Origin: Vibrio zhanjiangensis
GTDB taxonomy: Bacteria > Pseudomonadota > Gammaproteobacteria > Enterobacterales > Vibrionaceae
Assembly (NCBI RefSeq): GCF_030161235.1
Contig: NZ_BSPW01000028.1
Location: 1 to 56,443 of the forward strand
Direction of reading: 5' to 3'
DNA length: 56,443 nt
Below, piece by piece: positions 22,507 through 31,735 of this stretch. The first letter of the stretch is position 1, and each line of letters opens with the position of its first letter. The notes below the pieces were generated by a model that was not told the DNA's origin, searched no databases, and saw only the letters and a list, made by a program, of their open reading frames with translations. Both the position numbers and the translations under genes were made by a program.

Positions 22507-22598
22507 TCACATACGTCTTTTTAAAAAGATCAAAAAAGATCGCATTTTTTTGGAACCATATTGAAAAAGCGGGGTCTATTAATATACCACTGCTTTTT

Positions 22599-22614
22599 CT
22601 TAGAATTTTCTAAG
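22599..22614 (+). repeat. Small hairpin downstream of argH
   Basis: CTTAGAA (22599-22605) and TTCTAAG (22608-22614) form a tight inverted repeat just ahead of the stronger terminator. Confidence 0.4.
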
Positions 22615-22616
22615 AG

Positions 22617-22652
22617 AGCCCCAAGACCAAAATTGGTTTTGGGGCTTTTTTT
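22617..22652 (+). terminator. Rho-independent terminator of argH
   Basis: AGCCCCAA (22617-22624) pairs with TTGGGGCT (22639-22646), with an inner ACCAA/TTGGT helix, followed by TTTTTTT. It lies 110 bases past the argH stop. Confidence 0.88.
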
Positions 22653-22675
22653 CGCCTTTGATTCTGGAATTGAAG

Positions 22676-22927
22676 CTACGATTTGATCTTTTTTCGTCGC
22701 CAAGGAAAAACGACAAAGCGCATCCAGAGATGAAGAAAGAGCAAGGCATGAAAGCCAAATCCTGCTACGAGTATTGTGACAGACTCGATCGATTTAGGAT
22801 TGCTCGCACCTGCATACCACCAAGCTAGCCAGCTAAAGATGGATAAGCAAATCAGCTGTTTCATACAGCGCTGGCATCGGCCGACCTTTTTCCAAAACCA
22901 ATGTTCGTTGCAGTACTGACATGGCAT
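22676..22927 (-). CDS. DUF3624 small membrane protein with paired CxxC motifs
   Basis: An 83-residue protein recognised as the DUF3624 family common in Vibrio; its function is unknown. It has two CxxC pairs near the N-terminus (C3/C6 and C18/C21), which could bind zinc, then two hydrophobic helices (about residues 25-40 and 48-70), and a basic tail (WRRKKIKS). It faces argH and ends 23 bases from the argH terminator. Its neighbour upstream is the FAD oxidoreductase, 135 bases away and separated by a terminator, so the two are not obviously one operon. Confidence 0.8.
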   Translation of the reverse strand: MPCQYCNEHWFWKKVGRCQRCMKQLICLSIFSWLAWWYAGASNPKSIESVTILVAGFGFHALLFLHLWMRFVVFPWRRKKIKS

Positions 22928-23011
22928 ATAATTGATTGCTAATGGGTCAAATGGAAAGTATGACTCAATCTTAGCGAAAACTCATCGATGAACACAGTCA
23001 GTCTGAGATAA

Positions 23012-23039
23012 ATTTAAAGCGAGCCATTTGGCTCGCTTT
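23012..23039 (-). terminator. Rho-independent terminator of the FAD oxidoreductase gene
   Basis: On the minus strand, AAAGCGAGCC, a four-base loop and GGCTCGCTTT (stem 23016-23025 with 23030-23039) lead into a T-rich stretch. It begins 24 bases past the stop at 23063. Confidence 0.8.
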
Positions 23040-23062
23040 GATGTGATTTGACAGCAGATAGA

Positions 23063-24535
23063 TTAGCAACCGGGACCACAGTCAAGGCAGTGCTTGATCA
23101 TTTCTGGACCCAAGTGCAGTTTCGCATTGAGATCACGTAGCGCTGTCCTAACGCCTTCTTCTATCACTGGGTGGTAGAAAGGCATGTCCAACATGTCAGA
23201 TATTGTCATCTTGTTTTGATGTGCCCATGCGAGTAGGTGGGCTAAGTGCTCAACATTAGGCCCCATCATTTCTGCACCCAGAAATCGACCAGTTCCTTGC
23301 TCTCCGTAGACATGCAGCAAGCCTTTATTTCGCAGCATGACTCGCGAGCGGCCCTGATTTTCAAAAGACACCTCACCGATGGCAAAACAGCCACAGTTGC
23401 CTAGCCGATTTTCAAGCTGTTTGAAGCTTTCTCCGACCATGGCAATTTGAGGGTCTGAGAATACTGCTGAAATGGAAGAGCGGCGAAGTCCTGCGCGAAT
23501 ATCTGGGTAGCGTCCAGCATTATCACCTGCGATACGTCCTTGATCGGCCGCTTCATGTAGCAAAGGGATTTGGTTACTTGCATCACCCGCAATGAATATA
23601 TTCTCAACAGATGTTTGTAAAGTGTAGTGATCTGCTGTAGGTACGCCTCGCTCATCCAACTGAACTGCAGTGTTTTCTAGCCCCAGTTTATCGACATTTG
23701 GGCGACGACCGGTTGCGGCAAGAACGTAATCAACAATGAAGGTTTCTAGCTCACCATCATGGTTGATAAATTGTATTTCAACTTGATCCGAGCCTGAGCC
23801 ATCCTTAGATTCAATGCGCTTCATTTGTTCTACTTTAACGTCCGCATCGAGATAAAATTCTTGTTTAAATGCTTTGTCTGCATAGCTCATTATTTGTGGG
23901 TCAGTCAGTGGGCCAACTTGACCACCAAGACCAAATAGCTTGATTTCAACACCTAAGCGATGCAAGGCTTGACCCAGCTCCAATCCAATAACACCAGGTC
24001 CAAACACAGCCACTGATTTTGGCAGATCATCCCATTCAAAGACATCATCGTTTATCACTAAGCGGTCGCCTAATTCATTCCAAACACCAGGGTAGGTAGG
24101 GCGTGATCCAGTGGCAATCACAATACGTTTCGCAGTGATTTTGGTATGGTCATCGACTTGAAGTGTGTGGTTATCAACAAACTGAGCGTATCCACTGATT
24201 TTATCTTCGGCAGGTATTTCGTCGACACCCTCAATCACAAAACCAACGAAGCGATCACGCTCTCGCTTGACGCGATCCATCACTTCACGGCCGTTTATTT
24301 CAATATCACCTTGCGGATAAATACCAAATTGTGGCGCTTTTTCAATGTGGTGAACACTTTCAGCTGCTGCGATAAGTAGCTTTGATGGCATGCATCCAAC
24401 ACGCGCACAAGTTGTGCCATACGGACCACCTTCAATCATCACCACACTTGATGTATGCGCCTTCGCAGCACGGTAGGCTCCAAGACCTGCAGTACCCCCA
24501 CCAATCACCGCCACGTCAACATTAAGCTGTTTCAT
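23063..24535 (-). CDS. Dihydrolipoamide dehydrogenase-like FAD disulfide oxidoreductase
   Basis: A 490-residue class I pyridine nucleotide-disulfide oxidoreductase. It has the FAD loop GGGTAGLGAYRAA (12-24), the redox-active pair C43-C48 in CARVGCMPSK, an NAD(P)-binding GPGVIGLELG loop, the FIAGDA motif, and HPVIEEG near the C-terminus as the catalytic His-Glu pair. It is not part of a 2-oxoacid dehydrogenase operon. The last eight residues carry three further cysteines (C483, C486, C490). Next to a peroxiredoxin-glutaredoxin gene, a role in reducing that enzyme or its thiol cofactor is plausible but is inference. Lpd-like is the safe name; glutathione-reductase-like is the alternative. Confidence 0.85.
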   Translation of the reverse strand: MKQLNVDVAVIGGGTAGLGAYRAAKAHTSSVVMIEGGPYGTTCARVGCMPSKLLIAAAESVHHIEKAPQFGIYPQGDIEINGREVMDRVKRERDRFVGFVIEGVDEIPAEDKISGYAQFVDNHTLQVDDHTKITAKRIVIATGSRPTYPGVWNELGDRLVINDDVFEWDDLPKSVAVFGPGVIGLELGQALHRLGVEIKLFGLGGQVGPLTDPQIMSYADKAFKQEFYLDADVKVEQMKRIESKDGSGSDQVEIQFINHDGELETFIVDYVLAATGRRPNVDKLGLENTAVQLDERGVPTADHYTLQTSVENIFIAGDASNQIPLLHEAADQGRIAGDNAGRYPDIRAGLRRSSISAVFSDPQIAMVGESFKQLENRLGNCGCFAIGEVSFENQGRSRVMLRNKGLLHVYGEQGTGRFLGAEMMGPNVEHLAHLLAWAHQNKMTISDMLDMPFYHPVIEEGVRTALRDLNAKLHLGPEMIKHCLDCGPGC

Positions 24536-24655
24536 TTCCTATTCCTGTTCAGTAAATCACCGAAGCGAAAGATTGCTTCGGTGATGAGATTGAGCATCGC
24601 GCTTTCACGAAAATCTGGAGCGGCGATATTTGCAGTCAAATCTTGAGAGATAAAA

Positions 24656-25384
24656 TTAGCCTAAGTAAGATTCAAGCTCTTCACTACCGCCAATGTGTTT
24701 ACCACCAATGAAAATCTGTGGCACTGTTGAGCGACCTGAGATAGCACGTAAGCTGACGGTTGTTGCATCTTTGCCCAAGATGACTTCTTCATACTGAAGA
24801 TTATGATCGATCAAATTCTGTTTGGCTTTGGCGCAGAACGGGCAGCCTGGCTTGCTAAATACCGTAATTGATTCTTGGACTTTATGCTCAGGGGCAATGT
24901 AGCTAAGCATGGTATCTGCGTCAGAAACTTTGAATGGGTCGCCAGGTTCATTCGGCTCGATAAACATCTTCTCTACCACGCCATCTTTGACCAGCATACT
25001 GTAGCGCCATGAACGTTTGCCAAAACCAATGTCGTTTTTGTCGACCAACATGCCCATGCCGTCGGTAAACTCACCATTACCATCCGGTAAAAAGGTGACA
25101 TTGTCGGCTTCTTGATCGGATTTCCAAGCGTTCATAACGAAGGTGTCATTGACAGAAACACATAAGATTTCATCTACACCGTGCTCTTTGAATACAGGGA
25201 ATAGTTCATTGTAGCGTGGCAAATGACTAGATGAACAAGTTGGAGTGAAAGCACCAGGTAAGCTAAAAACAATGACCGTTTTGTTTTTAAAAATATCGTT
25301 GCTAGTGACGTTTACCCATGCATCTCCTTGACGAGTTGCAAATGTAACTTGTGGTACTTGGTGGCCTTCTTTCGATGTAAACAT
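24656..25384 (-). CDS. Peroxiredoxin-glutaredoxin fusion protein (Prx5/Grx hybrid)
   Basis: A 242-residue hybrid peroxidase. Residues 1-160 are a Prx5-type peroxiredoxin with peroxidatic Cys50 in PGAFTPTC. Residues 170-242 are a glutaredoxin with the CPFC redox site at 181-184 and the [10 protein letters not shown] cis-proline segment. Hybrids of this kind (studied in Haemophilus and Chromatium) reduce hydrogen and alkyl peroxides using glutathione or glutathione amide. I chose ATG 25384, which has AAGGA upstream; the open frame extends 13 codons further. It diverges from oxyR over an OxyR operator, so induction by peroxide is expected. Confidence 0.95.
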   Translation of the reverse strand: MFTSKEGHQVPQVTFATRQGDAWVNVTSNDIFKNKTVIVFSLPGAFTPTCSSSHLPRYNELFPVFKEHGVDEILCVSVNDTFVMNAWKSDQEADNVTFLPDGNGEFTDGMGMLVDKNDIGFGKRSWRYSMLVKDGVVEKMFIEPNEPGDPFKVSDADTMLSYIAPEHKVQESITVFSKPGCPFCAKAKQNLIDHNLQYEEVILGKDATTVSLRAISGRSTVPQIFIGGKHIGGSEELESYLG

Positions 25385-25478
25385 TATGGATTCCTTTGAT
25401 AAGAATAAAAATTGTATCAGCACTTAAAGTGTTTGATGTTGATGACGCTATTATTTGAAATTTGCTTTGATAGCTCCA

Positions 25479-25515
25479 ATCGTTAGATGCTATGGTATCG
25501 ATAGGTTTTTTCTAT
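25479..25515. promoter_or_regulatory. OxyR operator between prx-grx and oxyR
   Basis: Four tetrads spaced seven bases apart follow the OxyR rule ATAG-N7-CTAT-N7-ATAG-N7-CTAT: ATCG 25479-25482, CTAT 25490-25493, ATAG 25501-25504, CTAT 25512-25515. Fifteen of 16 tetrad bases match. It ends 20 bases before oxyR and lies about 95 bases from prx-grx, a position that fits autorepression of oxyR plus activation of prx-grx. Confidence 0.85.
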
Positions 25516-25535
25516 TTTTGGATAGGTAACTAAAA

Positions 25536-26426
25536 ATGAATATCCGCGACTTTGAGTATTTGGTGGCATTGGCAGAACACAATCACTTTCGTAAGGCCGC
25601 AGAAGCATGCTTTGTTAGCCAGCCAACCTTGAGTGGACAAATTCGCAAGCTAGAGGATGAGTTAGGTACGGCTTTGCTGGAGCGAAGTAGCCGCAGAGTG
25701 TTATTTACTGATGCTGGTCTCCAATTGGTTGGACAAGCAAAAAGGATTTTGTCTGAGGTAAAAACGTTTCGTGATATGGCGAGTGGTCAGGGCAAGGCAA
25801 TGAGTGGGCCTATGCACATAGGGTTTATTCCAACGGTGGGACCTTACTTACTGCCTAAAATTGTGCCGGTATTAAAAGAGCAATTCCCTGAACTTGAGCT
25901 TTTTCTTCATGAAGCACAAACCAATCAGTTAGTAAGGCAATTAGAAGATGGCAAATTGGATTGTTTGGTATTGGCTTCTGTTGCGGAAACCGCACCGTTT
26001 AAAGAAATAGAGGTCTATGAAGAGCCGTTAAGCGTTGCTGTTCCTTGTGATCATGAATGGGCAAAGCTAGACGAAATAGATATGCTAGAGCTCAATGGTA
26101 AAACGGTGCTTGCCTTAGGTGATGGGCATTGTTTGAGAGACCAAGCGTTAGGCTTTTGCTTTGCCGCAGGGGCAAAAGATGATGAACGCTTCAAAGCAAC
26201 CAGTCTTGAAACATTACGTAACATGGTTGCAGCAGGCGCTGGGATTACTTTGCTACCAGAGCTGTCTTTACCTAAAGAAAAGTATAAAGATGGGGTTTGC
26301 TACGTTAAAGCGACCAATCCGGTGCCTTCCCGCAGTATCGTCGTCGCATATCGTCCGGGTTCCCCTCTGCGAGCCCGTTTTGAACAACTGGCAGAAGCGA
26401 TAAAGCGGCAACTGGAAAAGCAATAG
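25536..26426 (+). CDS. oxyR: Hydrogen peroxide-sensing regulator OxyR
   Basis: OxyR is a LysR-type regulator that senses H2O2 by forming a disulfide. The 296-residue protein has the N-terminal helix-turn-helix (MNIRDFEYLVALAEHNHFRK, with SQPTLSGQIRKLE as recognition region), and redox cysteines C199 (DGHCLRDQ) and C208 (GFCFAAG), exactly the numbering of E. coli OxyR. It diverges from the Prx-Grx gene, and the operator between them supports control of both. It converges with mrcA. Confidence 0.97.
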   Translation: MNIRDFEYLVALAEHNHFRKAAEACFVSQPTLSGQIRKLEDELGTALLERSSRRVLFTDAGLQLVGQAKRILSEVKTFRDMASGQGKAMSGPMHIGFIPTVGPYLLPKIVPVLKEQFPELELFLHEAQTNQLVRQLEDGKLDCLVLASVAETAPFKEIEVYEEPLSVAVPCDHEWAKLDEIDMLELNGKTVLALGDGHCLRDQALGFCFAAGAKDDERFKATSLETLRNMVAAGAGITLLPELSLPKEKYKDGVCYVKATNPVPSRSIVVAYRPGSPLRARFEQLAEAIKRQLEKQ

Positions 26427-26470
26427 ATTGACCTGTTTGGCTGAGTGTACATCTATTGTGTTAGTTACTA

Positions 26471-26505
26471 CAGCCTCTCACGAGAGTAGAACATCGGAGA
26501 GGCTG
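26471..26505. terminator. Hairpin between convergent oxyR and mrcA
   Basis: CAGCCTCTC (26471-26479) pairs with GAGAGGCTG (26497-26505) over a 17-base loop. Neither side has a good T-tract, so its role as a terminator is uncertain. Confidence 0.35.
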
Positions 26506-26509
26506 AAGC

Positions 26510-29035
26510 TTAAAACAGTTCTTCGTTTTCTGTTGACGTGTAAATACTATCGGTGACTTCTTCACTGACAAAGTCAGTTGGCTCTGTACCTTCAAGGAAG
26601 TATTCAAACATTGAACTTGAATCAAATTTATTCGTCAGTAGACCTGAGTCACGATCGATGCGCACGCGAACAATGTTGGTAGGAATGTCCTTGTCTTGTT
26701 CTGGAACATCAGCAAGCGCGACTTTCATAAAGTTAACCCAAGCAGGTTGAGCCGTTCTCGCTCCTGCTTCTACCCCAGAGTTTTGATCTTGACCTAGGTT
26801 GCTGTTTGGTACGGTACGGCCCAAATCACGAGTGTGATCATCAAAGCCAACCCATGAGATGGCGACCATCCCCGGACCATAGCCGTTATACCAGGTGTCT
26901 TTGGAGTCATTCGTTGTACCAGTTTTGCCACCAATATCGCGACGTTTAAGTGCCTGTGCTCGCCAGCCCGTGCCATTCCAGCCCGTTCCTTCACTCCAGT
27001 TACCTCCACCCCAAATATTACTGTACATCATTTCACGTACTAAGAACGCGGTTTGCTCAGTGATAACTTGCGGAGCGTATTGAGCGGTCTGCTGTATTTC
27101 ATCTGGCTCAATATCTTGTTCCAAAAATTCATTTTCTAGTAGACCTGAATCTGTTGGCATGCAGGATTCTCGGCAGATAGTTTTAGGTTTTGCCTCAAAT
27201 TCCATATCACCAAACGGCCCTTCAACTTTACTGATATAGTATGGCTCTACATAGTATCCACCATTGGCAAACACAGAGTAGCCTTGTGCCATTTTCATGG
27301 GTGTTAAGCTACCTGCTCCTAGAGCGATAGTTTCAGAGCGTGGTAATTGATCAAGTTCGAATCCAAACCGAGTTAAATACTCTCGAGTTTCATCTAGGCC
27401 CACTTCTCGCAGTACTCTTACTGCCATAACGTTTTTAGACTGAGCAAGCCCGATTCTTAAGCGAGTAGGGCCAATATAGGTTGGCGGAGAGTTTTTGGGT
27501 CTCCAAGCGGTACCTTGGCTTTGGTCCCATTGATTGATAGGCGCATCGTTAACTAAGGTTGCTAATGTTAATCCCTTATCGATAGCTGCCGAATAGATAA
27601 AAGGTTTAATGCTTGAACCTACTTGCCTGACCGATTGTGTCGCACGATTAAATTTATTGTGTACAAAGTTAAACCCGCCAACAAGAGATAGGACGGCACC
27701 GTTTTCTGGATTCATTGCGACAAATGCTGTGTTGGCGTTGGGTACTTGACTCAATTGCCAGTCGCTCGTTTGCGTTTGGCTTTCTGATTGGGTGTTTATT
27801 TTTCGAACCCAAATTTGCTCTCCGGCTGTGAGGACTTCTGTAGCAGAGTTTGGTGCTGGACCTTGACGTTCATCGGTCAAAAACTTACGAGCCCACTTGA
27901 TGCCATCCCAGTTGAGCGTTTGAGCTCCTTGATTTTTAACCCAAACCTTGGCTTGCTGAGCGGTAACACTTGTCACAACCGCTGGAGTAAGTTCACCATA
28001 AGTTGGGACTTTGTCCAATACGTCATCCATTTGTTGAGTGTCGAGAGCTGGTTGATCTTTTTTCCAAAGGATGGTCTCTGCACCTCGATAGCCATGCCTT
28101 TCATCATAGGCAAGCAAGTTGTTGATAGCGGCATCGTTTGCAGCTGACTGCAACTTAGAGTCAACCGTAGTATATACATTCATGCCTGAGGTATAAGCAT
28201 CCTCTCCATATCGAGCAACCATCCAAGCTCGAGCGAGTTCGGCAACATAAGGTGCGCTGAGCTCTATCTCTGCACCATGATAGCGTGAAATAAGCACCTC
28301 GTTTCGAGCTTGTTCGTATTCAGCTTGAGTAATGTATTCTTCATTTAGCATGCGCTGGAGCACGACATTCCTGCGGTTTGTTGCGCGCTCTAGTGAGTAT
28401 ATTGGGTTCATAGTTGAAGGTGCTTTGGGCATACCCGCGAGAGTGGCGACTTCACTTAAGGTGAGATCTTTAAGATCTTTGCCAAAGTATGTTTGCGCTG
28501 CGGCACCAAATCCGTAAGAACGATAGCCTAAGAAAATTTTATTGACATACAGTTCCATGATTTCTTGCTTGCTCAGTAACTGCTCGATGTGAATGGCAAT
28601 AAAAATCTCTTTTATCTTGCGCATGATCTTCTTCTCATTCGAAAGAAAGAAGTTACGAGCGAGCTGCTGAGTGATAGTACTTGCCCCTTGCTTGGCTGAC
28701 CCTGAAACGGCAACCACAAGTGCTGCGCGAGTAATACCGATAGGGTCTATTCCCGGATGCTCATAGAATCGGCTGTCTTCTGTCGCTATTAGAGCCTCGA
28801 TAAGATGAGGGGGGATTTCATCATAGGTTACTGGAATACGACGTTTTTCACCGAATTGAGAGATAAGCTTGCCGTCTTGACTGAATATCTGCATCGGTGT
28901 TTGCAGTTTGACGTCTTTTAAGGTTGCTACATCAGGTAGCTCAGGCTTGACGTAAAGGTAGAAACCAAAAATGGTGCCTATCCCAAGCAGTGTGCAAACC
29001 AATACGAAAACAAACAATCGCTTTATGAACTTCAC
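26510..29035 (-). CDS. mrcA: Penicillin-binding protein 1a (bifunctional glycosyltransferase/transpeptidase)
   Basis: PBP1a polymerises and cross-links peptidoglycan. The 841-residue protein has an N-terminal membrane anchor (about 7-29). Its GT51 glycosyltransferase domain holds catalytic Glu86 in ATEDSRFYEH and the GASTITQQLARN segment. The transpeptidase domain has the SxxK nucleophile Ser473 (GSSIKPF), a SKN motif (QSKNVMAVR) and KTG at 704-706 (GGKTGTTND). It diverges from pilM, the same arrangement as mrcA-hofM in E. coli. Confidence 0.96.
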   Translation of the reverse strand: MKFIKRLFVFVLVCTLLGIGTIFGFYLYVKPELPDVATLKDVKLQTPMQIFSQDGKLISQFGEKRRIPVTYDEIPPHLIEALIATEDSRFYEHPGIDPIGITRAALVVAVSGSAKQGASTITQQLARNFFLSNEKKIMRKIKEIFIAIHIEQLLSKQEIMELYVNKIFLGYRSYGFGAAAQTYFGKDLKDLTLSEVATLAGMPKAPSTMNPIYSLERATNRRNVVLQRMLNEEYITQAEYEQARNEVLISRYHGAEIELSAPYVAELARAWMVARYGEDAYTSGMNVYTTVDSKLQSAANDAAINNLLAYDERHGYRGAETILWKKDQPALDTQQMDDVLDKVPTYGELTPAVVTSVTAQQAKVWVKNQGAQTLNWDGIKWARKFLTDERQGPAPNSATEVLTAGEQIWVRKINTQSESQTQTSDWQLSQVPNANTAFVAMNPENGAVLSLVGGFNFVHNKFNRATQSVRQVGSSIKPFIYSAAIDKGLTLATLVNDAPINQWDQSQGTAWRPKNSPPTYIGPTRLRIGLAQSKNVMAVRVLREVGLDETREYLTRFGFELDQLPRSETIALGAGSLTPMKMAQGYSVFANGGYYVEPYYISKVEGPFGDMEFEAKPKTICRESCMPTDSGLLENEFLEQDIEPDEIQQTAQYAPQVITEQTAFLVREMMYSNIWGGGNWSEGTGWNGTGWRAQALKRRDIGGKTGTTNDSKDTWYNGYGPGMVAISWVGFDDHTRDLGRTVPNSNLGQDQNSGVEAGARTAQPAWVNFMKVALADVPEQDKDIPTNIVRVRIDRDSGLLTNKFDSSSMFEYFLEGTEPTDFVSEEVTDSIYTSTENEELF

Positions 29036-29176
29036 CGGAGAATCCCTGATTAATTACGCTTACGTTATGCAAACCCTGACAGTTTAAGCTAAAAACGTAG
29101 CTCATATGTATTTATGTTCCCACTAAATCAAAGAGTTAAATTCGTGGGCCACGTTAACCTGTCGGAGTTGATTTAC

Positions 29177-30097
29177 ATGATTCAATCATTTATCACAGGC
29201 ATTGATATCAGTCACCAGCATATTCGAGCTGTGGTTATAAAGCCGATAAAAAACACTTGCAAACTTGTTCGTTGTTATCAAATGCCACTGGATAACCACA
29301 TTCTTACTGATAACGACAGGTTAAATTATCAGAAAATTGTAAAGAAACTTGAAGAACTAAGAAAGGCCTTACCTTTATTTAGTCGCAAAGTGTGTCTGAG
29401 TATTCCCGACAATATGCTAATAACTAAGCAATTACAGTTAGATAGCGACTTAAACCAAGAAGAATGTCAATTTGTTATCAAACAGACTCTATCAAAGCAT
29501 TCTGTAATAGAGATAGACGAACTCTACTTTGATTTTGAGGTTTTGCCTAGTGAAAGCCAAAACCACACTGCTAGTCGCTATCAAGTGTACGCAGCTCGTA
29601 AACACGATATTGATGGTTTGATGTCTGCTTGTTCTAGAGCAGGATTGACATCTTTGCTCATTAATCCCTATTCATCCAACCTGATTCAGCTTTTGCGATA
29701 TGCGCTTCATCACTATCGAGATAAAAATTGGTTACTGATTGGTTTAAATGGGTCTTGTCTTGCTATGTGCTTTGAGTCTAAACAACATGGCAGTGTGTAT
29801 CATCAAGTAGAAGTAGGCAAAGAAATAAGTGCAATTAGCGATGGACTACGAAGTCTTTTTCTTCATATCCAACTACTCAAGATAACCCCAAAAGGGATAT
29901 GGCTGACTGGTGAAGCTTCTTTGGACTCCGTTCAAGTGATGAAGTCACTATCAGAAGCGACATTTCCCTGTATTGATTTACCTTTAGTTAAATTAGCTAA
30001 GTGCCAAAATCAACTGTCGTTGCCTCGGGAATGCTTCCATGCATTCGGGCTGGCATTAAGTGGAGCCAATTGGTTGGGGTATTTTGATGGGATATAA
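29177..30097 (+). CDS. pilM: Type IV pilus assembly / DNA-uptake protein PilM (HofM/ComA-like)
   Basis: PilM is the actin-like cytoplasmic protein of the type IV pilus alignment complex and binds the N-terminus of PilN. The 306-residue product starts FITGIDISHQHIRAVVIK, the phosphate-1 segment of the ASKHA fold, and includes WLLIGLNGSCLAM and IWLTGEAS. It is shorter than typical PilM (about 340-350 residues) and resembles HofM/ComA. I chose ATG 29177 because GGAG lies at 29164-29167; the frame extends 21 codons upstream. It heads pilMNOPQ, overlapping pilN by 11 bases. Confidence 0.85.
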   Translation: MIQSFITGIDISHQHIRAVVIKPIKNTCKLVRCYQMPLDNHILTDNDRLNYQKIVKKLEELRKALPLFSRKVCLSIPDNMLITKQLQLDSDLNQEECQFVIKQTLSKHSVIEIDELYFDFEVLPSESQNHTASRYQVYAARKHDIDGLMSACSRAGLTSLLINPYSSNLIQLLRYALHHYRDKNWLLIGLNGSCLAMCFESKQHGSVYHQVEVGKEISAISDGLRSLFLHIQLLKITPKGIWLTGEASLDSVQVMKSLSEATFPCIDLPLVKLAKCQNQLSLPRECFHAFGLALSGANWLGYFDGI

Positions 30098-30644
30098 CGT
30101 TAATCTTATTCCTTGGAGGCAGAAGCGAACCAGTTATCTAAAACGTAGGCTTATCGTGTGTTTGGCCACAATAACCTTGATAGCTGCCGTGACCACTTTT
30201 TACATAACAGACTATCTTGTTTTACAGCTGGAGATACAGCAGGAAAGAGTGGCTCAGATAAACCAGGAAATCGATTTTATTTCTTGTCAAAAACAAAAGG
30301 TTAATCATTTGCAACAAAGTGTAGATAGTGTCAAATCCAATATCGTTCACCTAGCTAAGCAGGACGCAAGGCGCTTCAACCCTCTTATTTTAATGTTTCT
30401 TATGGCTAAAGAGATGCCTGAGGATGTGTATCTAAATCAAATCAATTTGACGGGCGAACAAGTGGAAGTTCAGGGGGTGGCAGCTACAGTAAGTGGGATT
30501 GATGCTCTACTGACGAGATTAAACCATTCGGGTCTTGTTGATGCTGCTTTTATGCGGCAATTAAATACTTATGGTGAAGGTTTACAACGAGACTATCCGT
30601 CATTTTCCATTTTGTTTGTGTTGTCGGAAACTCTCTATGAGTGA
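30087..30644 (+). CDS. pilN: Type IV pilus assembly protein PilN
   Basis: PilN is an inner-membrane protein that links PilM to PilO. The 185-residue protein begins MGYNVNLIPWRQKR, the conserved PilM-binding motif (NLLPWR in other species). A membrane helix follows (about 23-45), then a periplasmic coiled coil (about 48-85) and a ferredoxin-like domain. It starts inside the end of pilM, and its stop overlaps the start of pilO, so the genes are translationally coupled. Confidence 0.88.
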   Translation: MGYNVNLIPWRQKRTSYLKRRLIVCLATITLIAAVTTFYITDYLVLQLEIQQERVAQINQEIDFISCQKQKVNHLQQSVDSVKSNIVHLAKQDARRFNPLILMFLMAKEMPEDVYLNQINLTGEQVEVQGVAATVSGIDALLTRLNHSGLVDAAFMRQLNTYGEGLQRDYPSFSILFVLSETLYE

Positions 30645-31224
30645 TGTTCAGTCGTTCTTTTCTCTGTCTCAAATAAAGTGTAATCCGATAGTCCAATGCT
30701 ACTACCTTGGTGGGTATGTGGTGGCCACGGCGACTCTGCTGTTTTCCATTTTTATTTATCCACAACTGACTCGACTGGATTCTCTGCGAGAAAAGGAAAC
30801 TCAATTAATACAGACACTCAGTCTAGATGGCGATCATCAGTGGTTATTGGCGCAGTTGGCGATTGAACTGGAGGAGTTAAAGCGGGTTGAAAAACAATGG
30901 CAGGCGTTAATGGTTGATTCGGAGAGTTTGCCACACGCCATACAAAGTTTAAGTCGTCTTGCGGAGCAACATGAGTTGCGTCTATCGATTCTAGTTCGAG
31001 TTGATACTGTGGCTAGTGATGTTGGCTCTCAATCAGCAATTAATCTTGATATTTATGGTGAATATCAAAAAGTAATGGCCTTTTTTGATTCTGTTACCAA
31101 GGCGTCCCATTCTATTCATTTTGATGCCGTTAGCTGGAATCGGTCTACAGAGTATGGAAAGTTGCATGTGCAAGGTCATCTTAGCCTTGTGAGCGATCGT
31201 TTAGGAAATGATGATGCAGGTTAA
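30637..31224 (+). CDS. pilO: Type IV pilus assembly protein PilO
   Basis: PilO pairs with PilN in the periplasm and contacts PilP. This 195-residue protein has a cytoplasmic N-terminus, one membrane helix (about 24-45), a coiled-coil stretch (about 48-90) and a C-terminal ferredoxin-like domain. Sequence signal is weaker than for its neighbours; the name rests largely on position and topology. ATG 30637 lies within the last codons of pilN. A longer open frame starting at 30571 overlaps pilN too far to be real. Confidence 0.82.
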   Translation: MSDVQSFFSLSQIKCNPIVQCYYLGGYVVATATLLFSIFIYPQLTRLDSLREKETQLIQTLSLDGDHQWLLAQLAIELEELKRVEKQWQALMVDSESLPHAIQSLSRLAEQHELRLSILVRVDTVASDVGSQSAINLDIYGEYQKVMAFFDSVTKASHSIHFDAVSWNRSTEYGKLHVQGHLSLVSDRLGNDDAG

Positions 31225-31726
31225 AGTAATGGCGTTGATATGTGGCTTTTTGTTTGGATGTAGGGCAAACCAAGGTCCTTTGCCAATAGAGAATAATCGC
31301 GGGTCAAGGCCCCACATAGAAATTGAGGCCGACACTGTTGACCTCACTTATCGTTATTCACCATCCGTGTTTGAATCAAAACTTGACTTAAAACGCGATC
31401 CTTTTTCTTTTCCGGCGTTGTTTTCTCAGATGCGTTCACCAGAAACCCCTTGTGACTCACTCTCTAATCCTTCTCGTGTTAGCACGATTAATTTTCCGAT
31501 TGAGAGCTTAAGACTGGCAGGGGTCATTCATCGTCAAACTGACTATGTTGCTTTAATTGAACTTCCTGATGGAAGGGTTAATAAAGGTTTGGTTGGACAA
31601 GAAATTGGCCTTGAAAAGGGCAGGATAACCAATATTACACCTGAGGAGCTCAGTATCGGCTTTTGGATAGCCGATGAGCAAGAATGCCGATTGGTGAAAA
31701 ATACCATATTGGCAATTTCACAATAG
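31214..31726 (+). CDS. pilP: Type IV pilus assembly lipoprotein PilP
   Basis: PilP is a periplasmic lipoprotein that connects the PilN-PilO platform to the PilQ secretin. The 170-residue product starts MQVKVMALICGFLFGC with a lipobox (LFGC, Cys16). It ends in a small beta domain: the segment SLRLAGVIHRQTDYVALIEL followed by GLVGQEIG is the typical PilP fold. Three ATG codons occur in a row (31208, 31211, 31214). The last has the best distance from AGGA at 31203-31206, but the choice is not certain. The start overlaps the end of pilO. Confidence 0.85.
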   Translation: MQVKVMALICGFLFGCRANQGPLPIENNRGSRPHIEIEADTVDLTYRYSPSVFESKLDLKRDPFSFPALFSQMRSPETPCDSLSNPSRVSTINFPIESLRLAGVIHRQTDYVALIELPDGRVNKGLVGQEIGLEKGRITNITPEELSIGFWIADEQECRLVKNTILAISQ

Positions 31727-31735
31727 GATCAATTT

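Noticed and set aside
27788..28147. Plus-strand 119-codon ORF opposite mrcA
   Set aside because: It lies wholly within mrcA, has unusual composition and no known motif.
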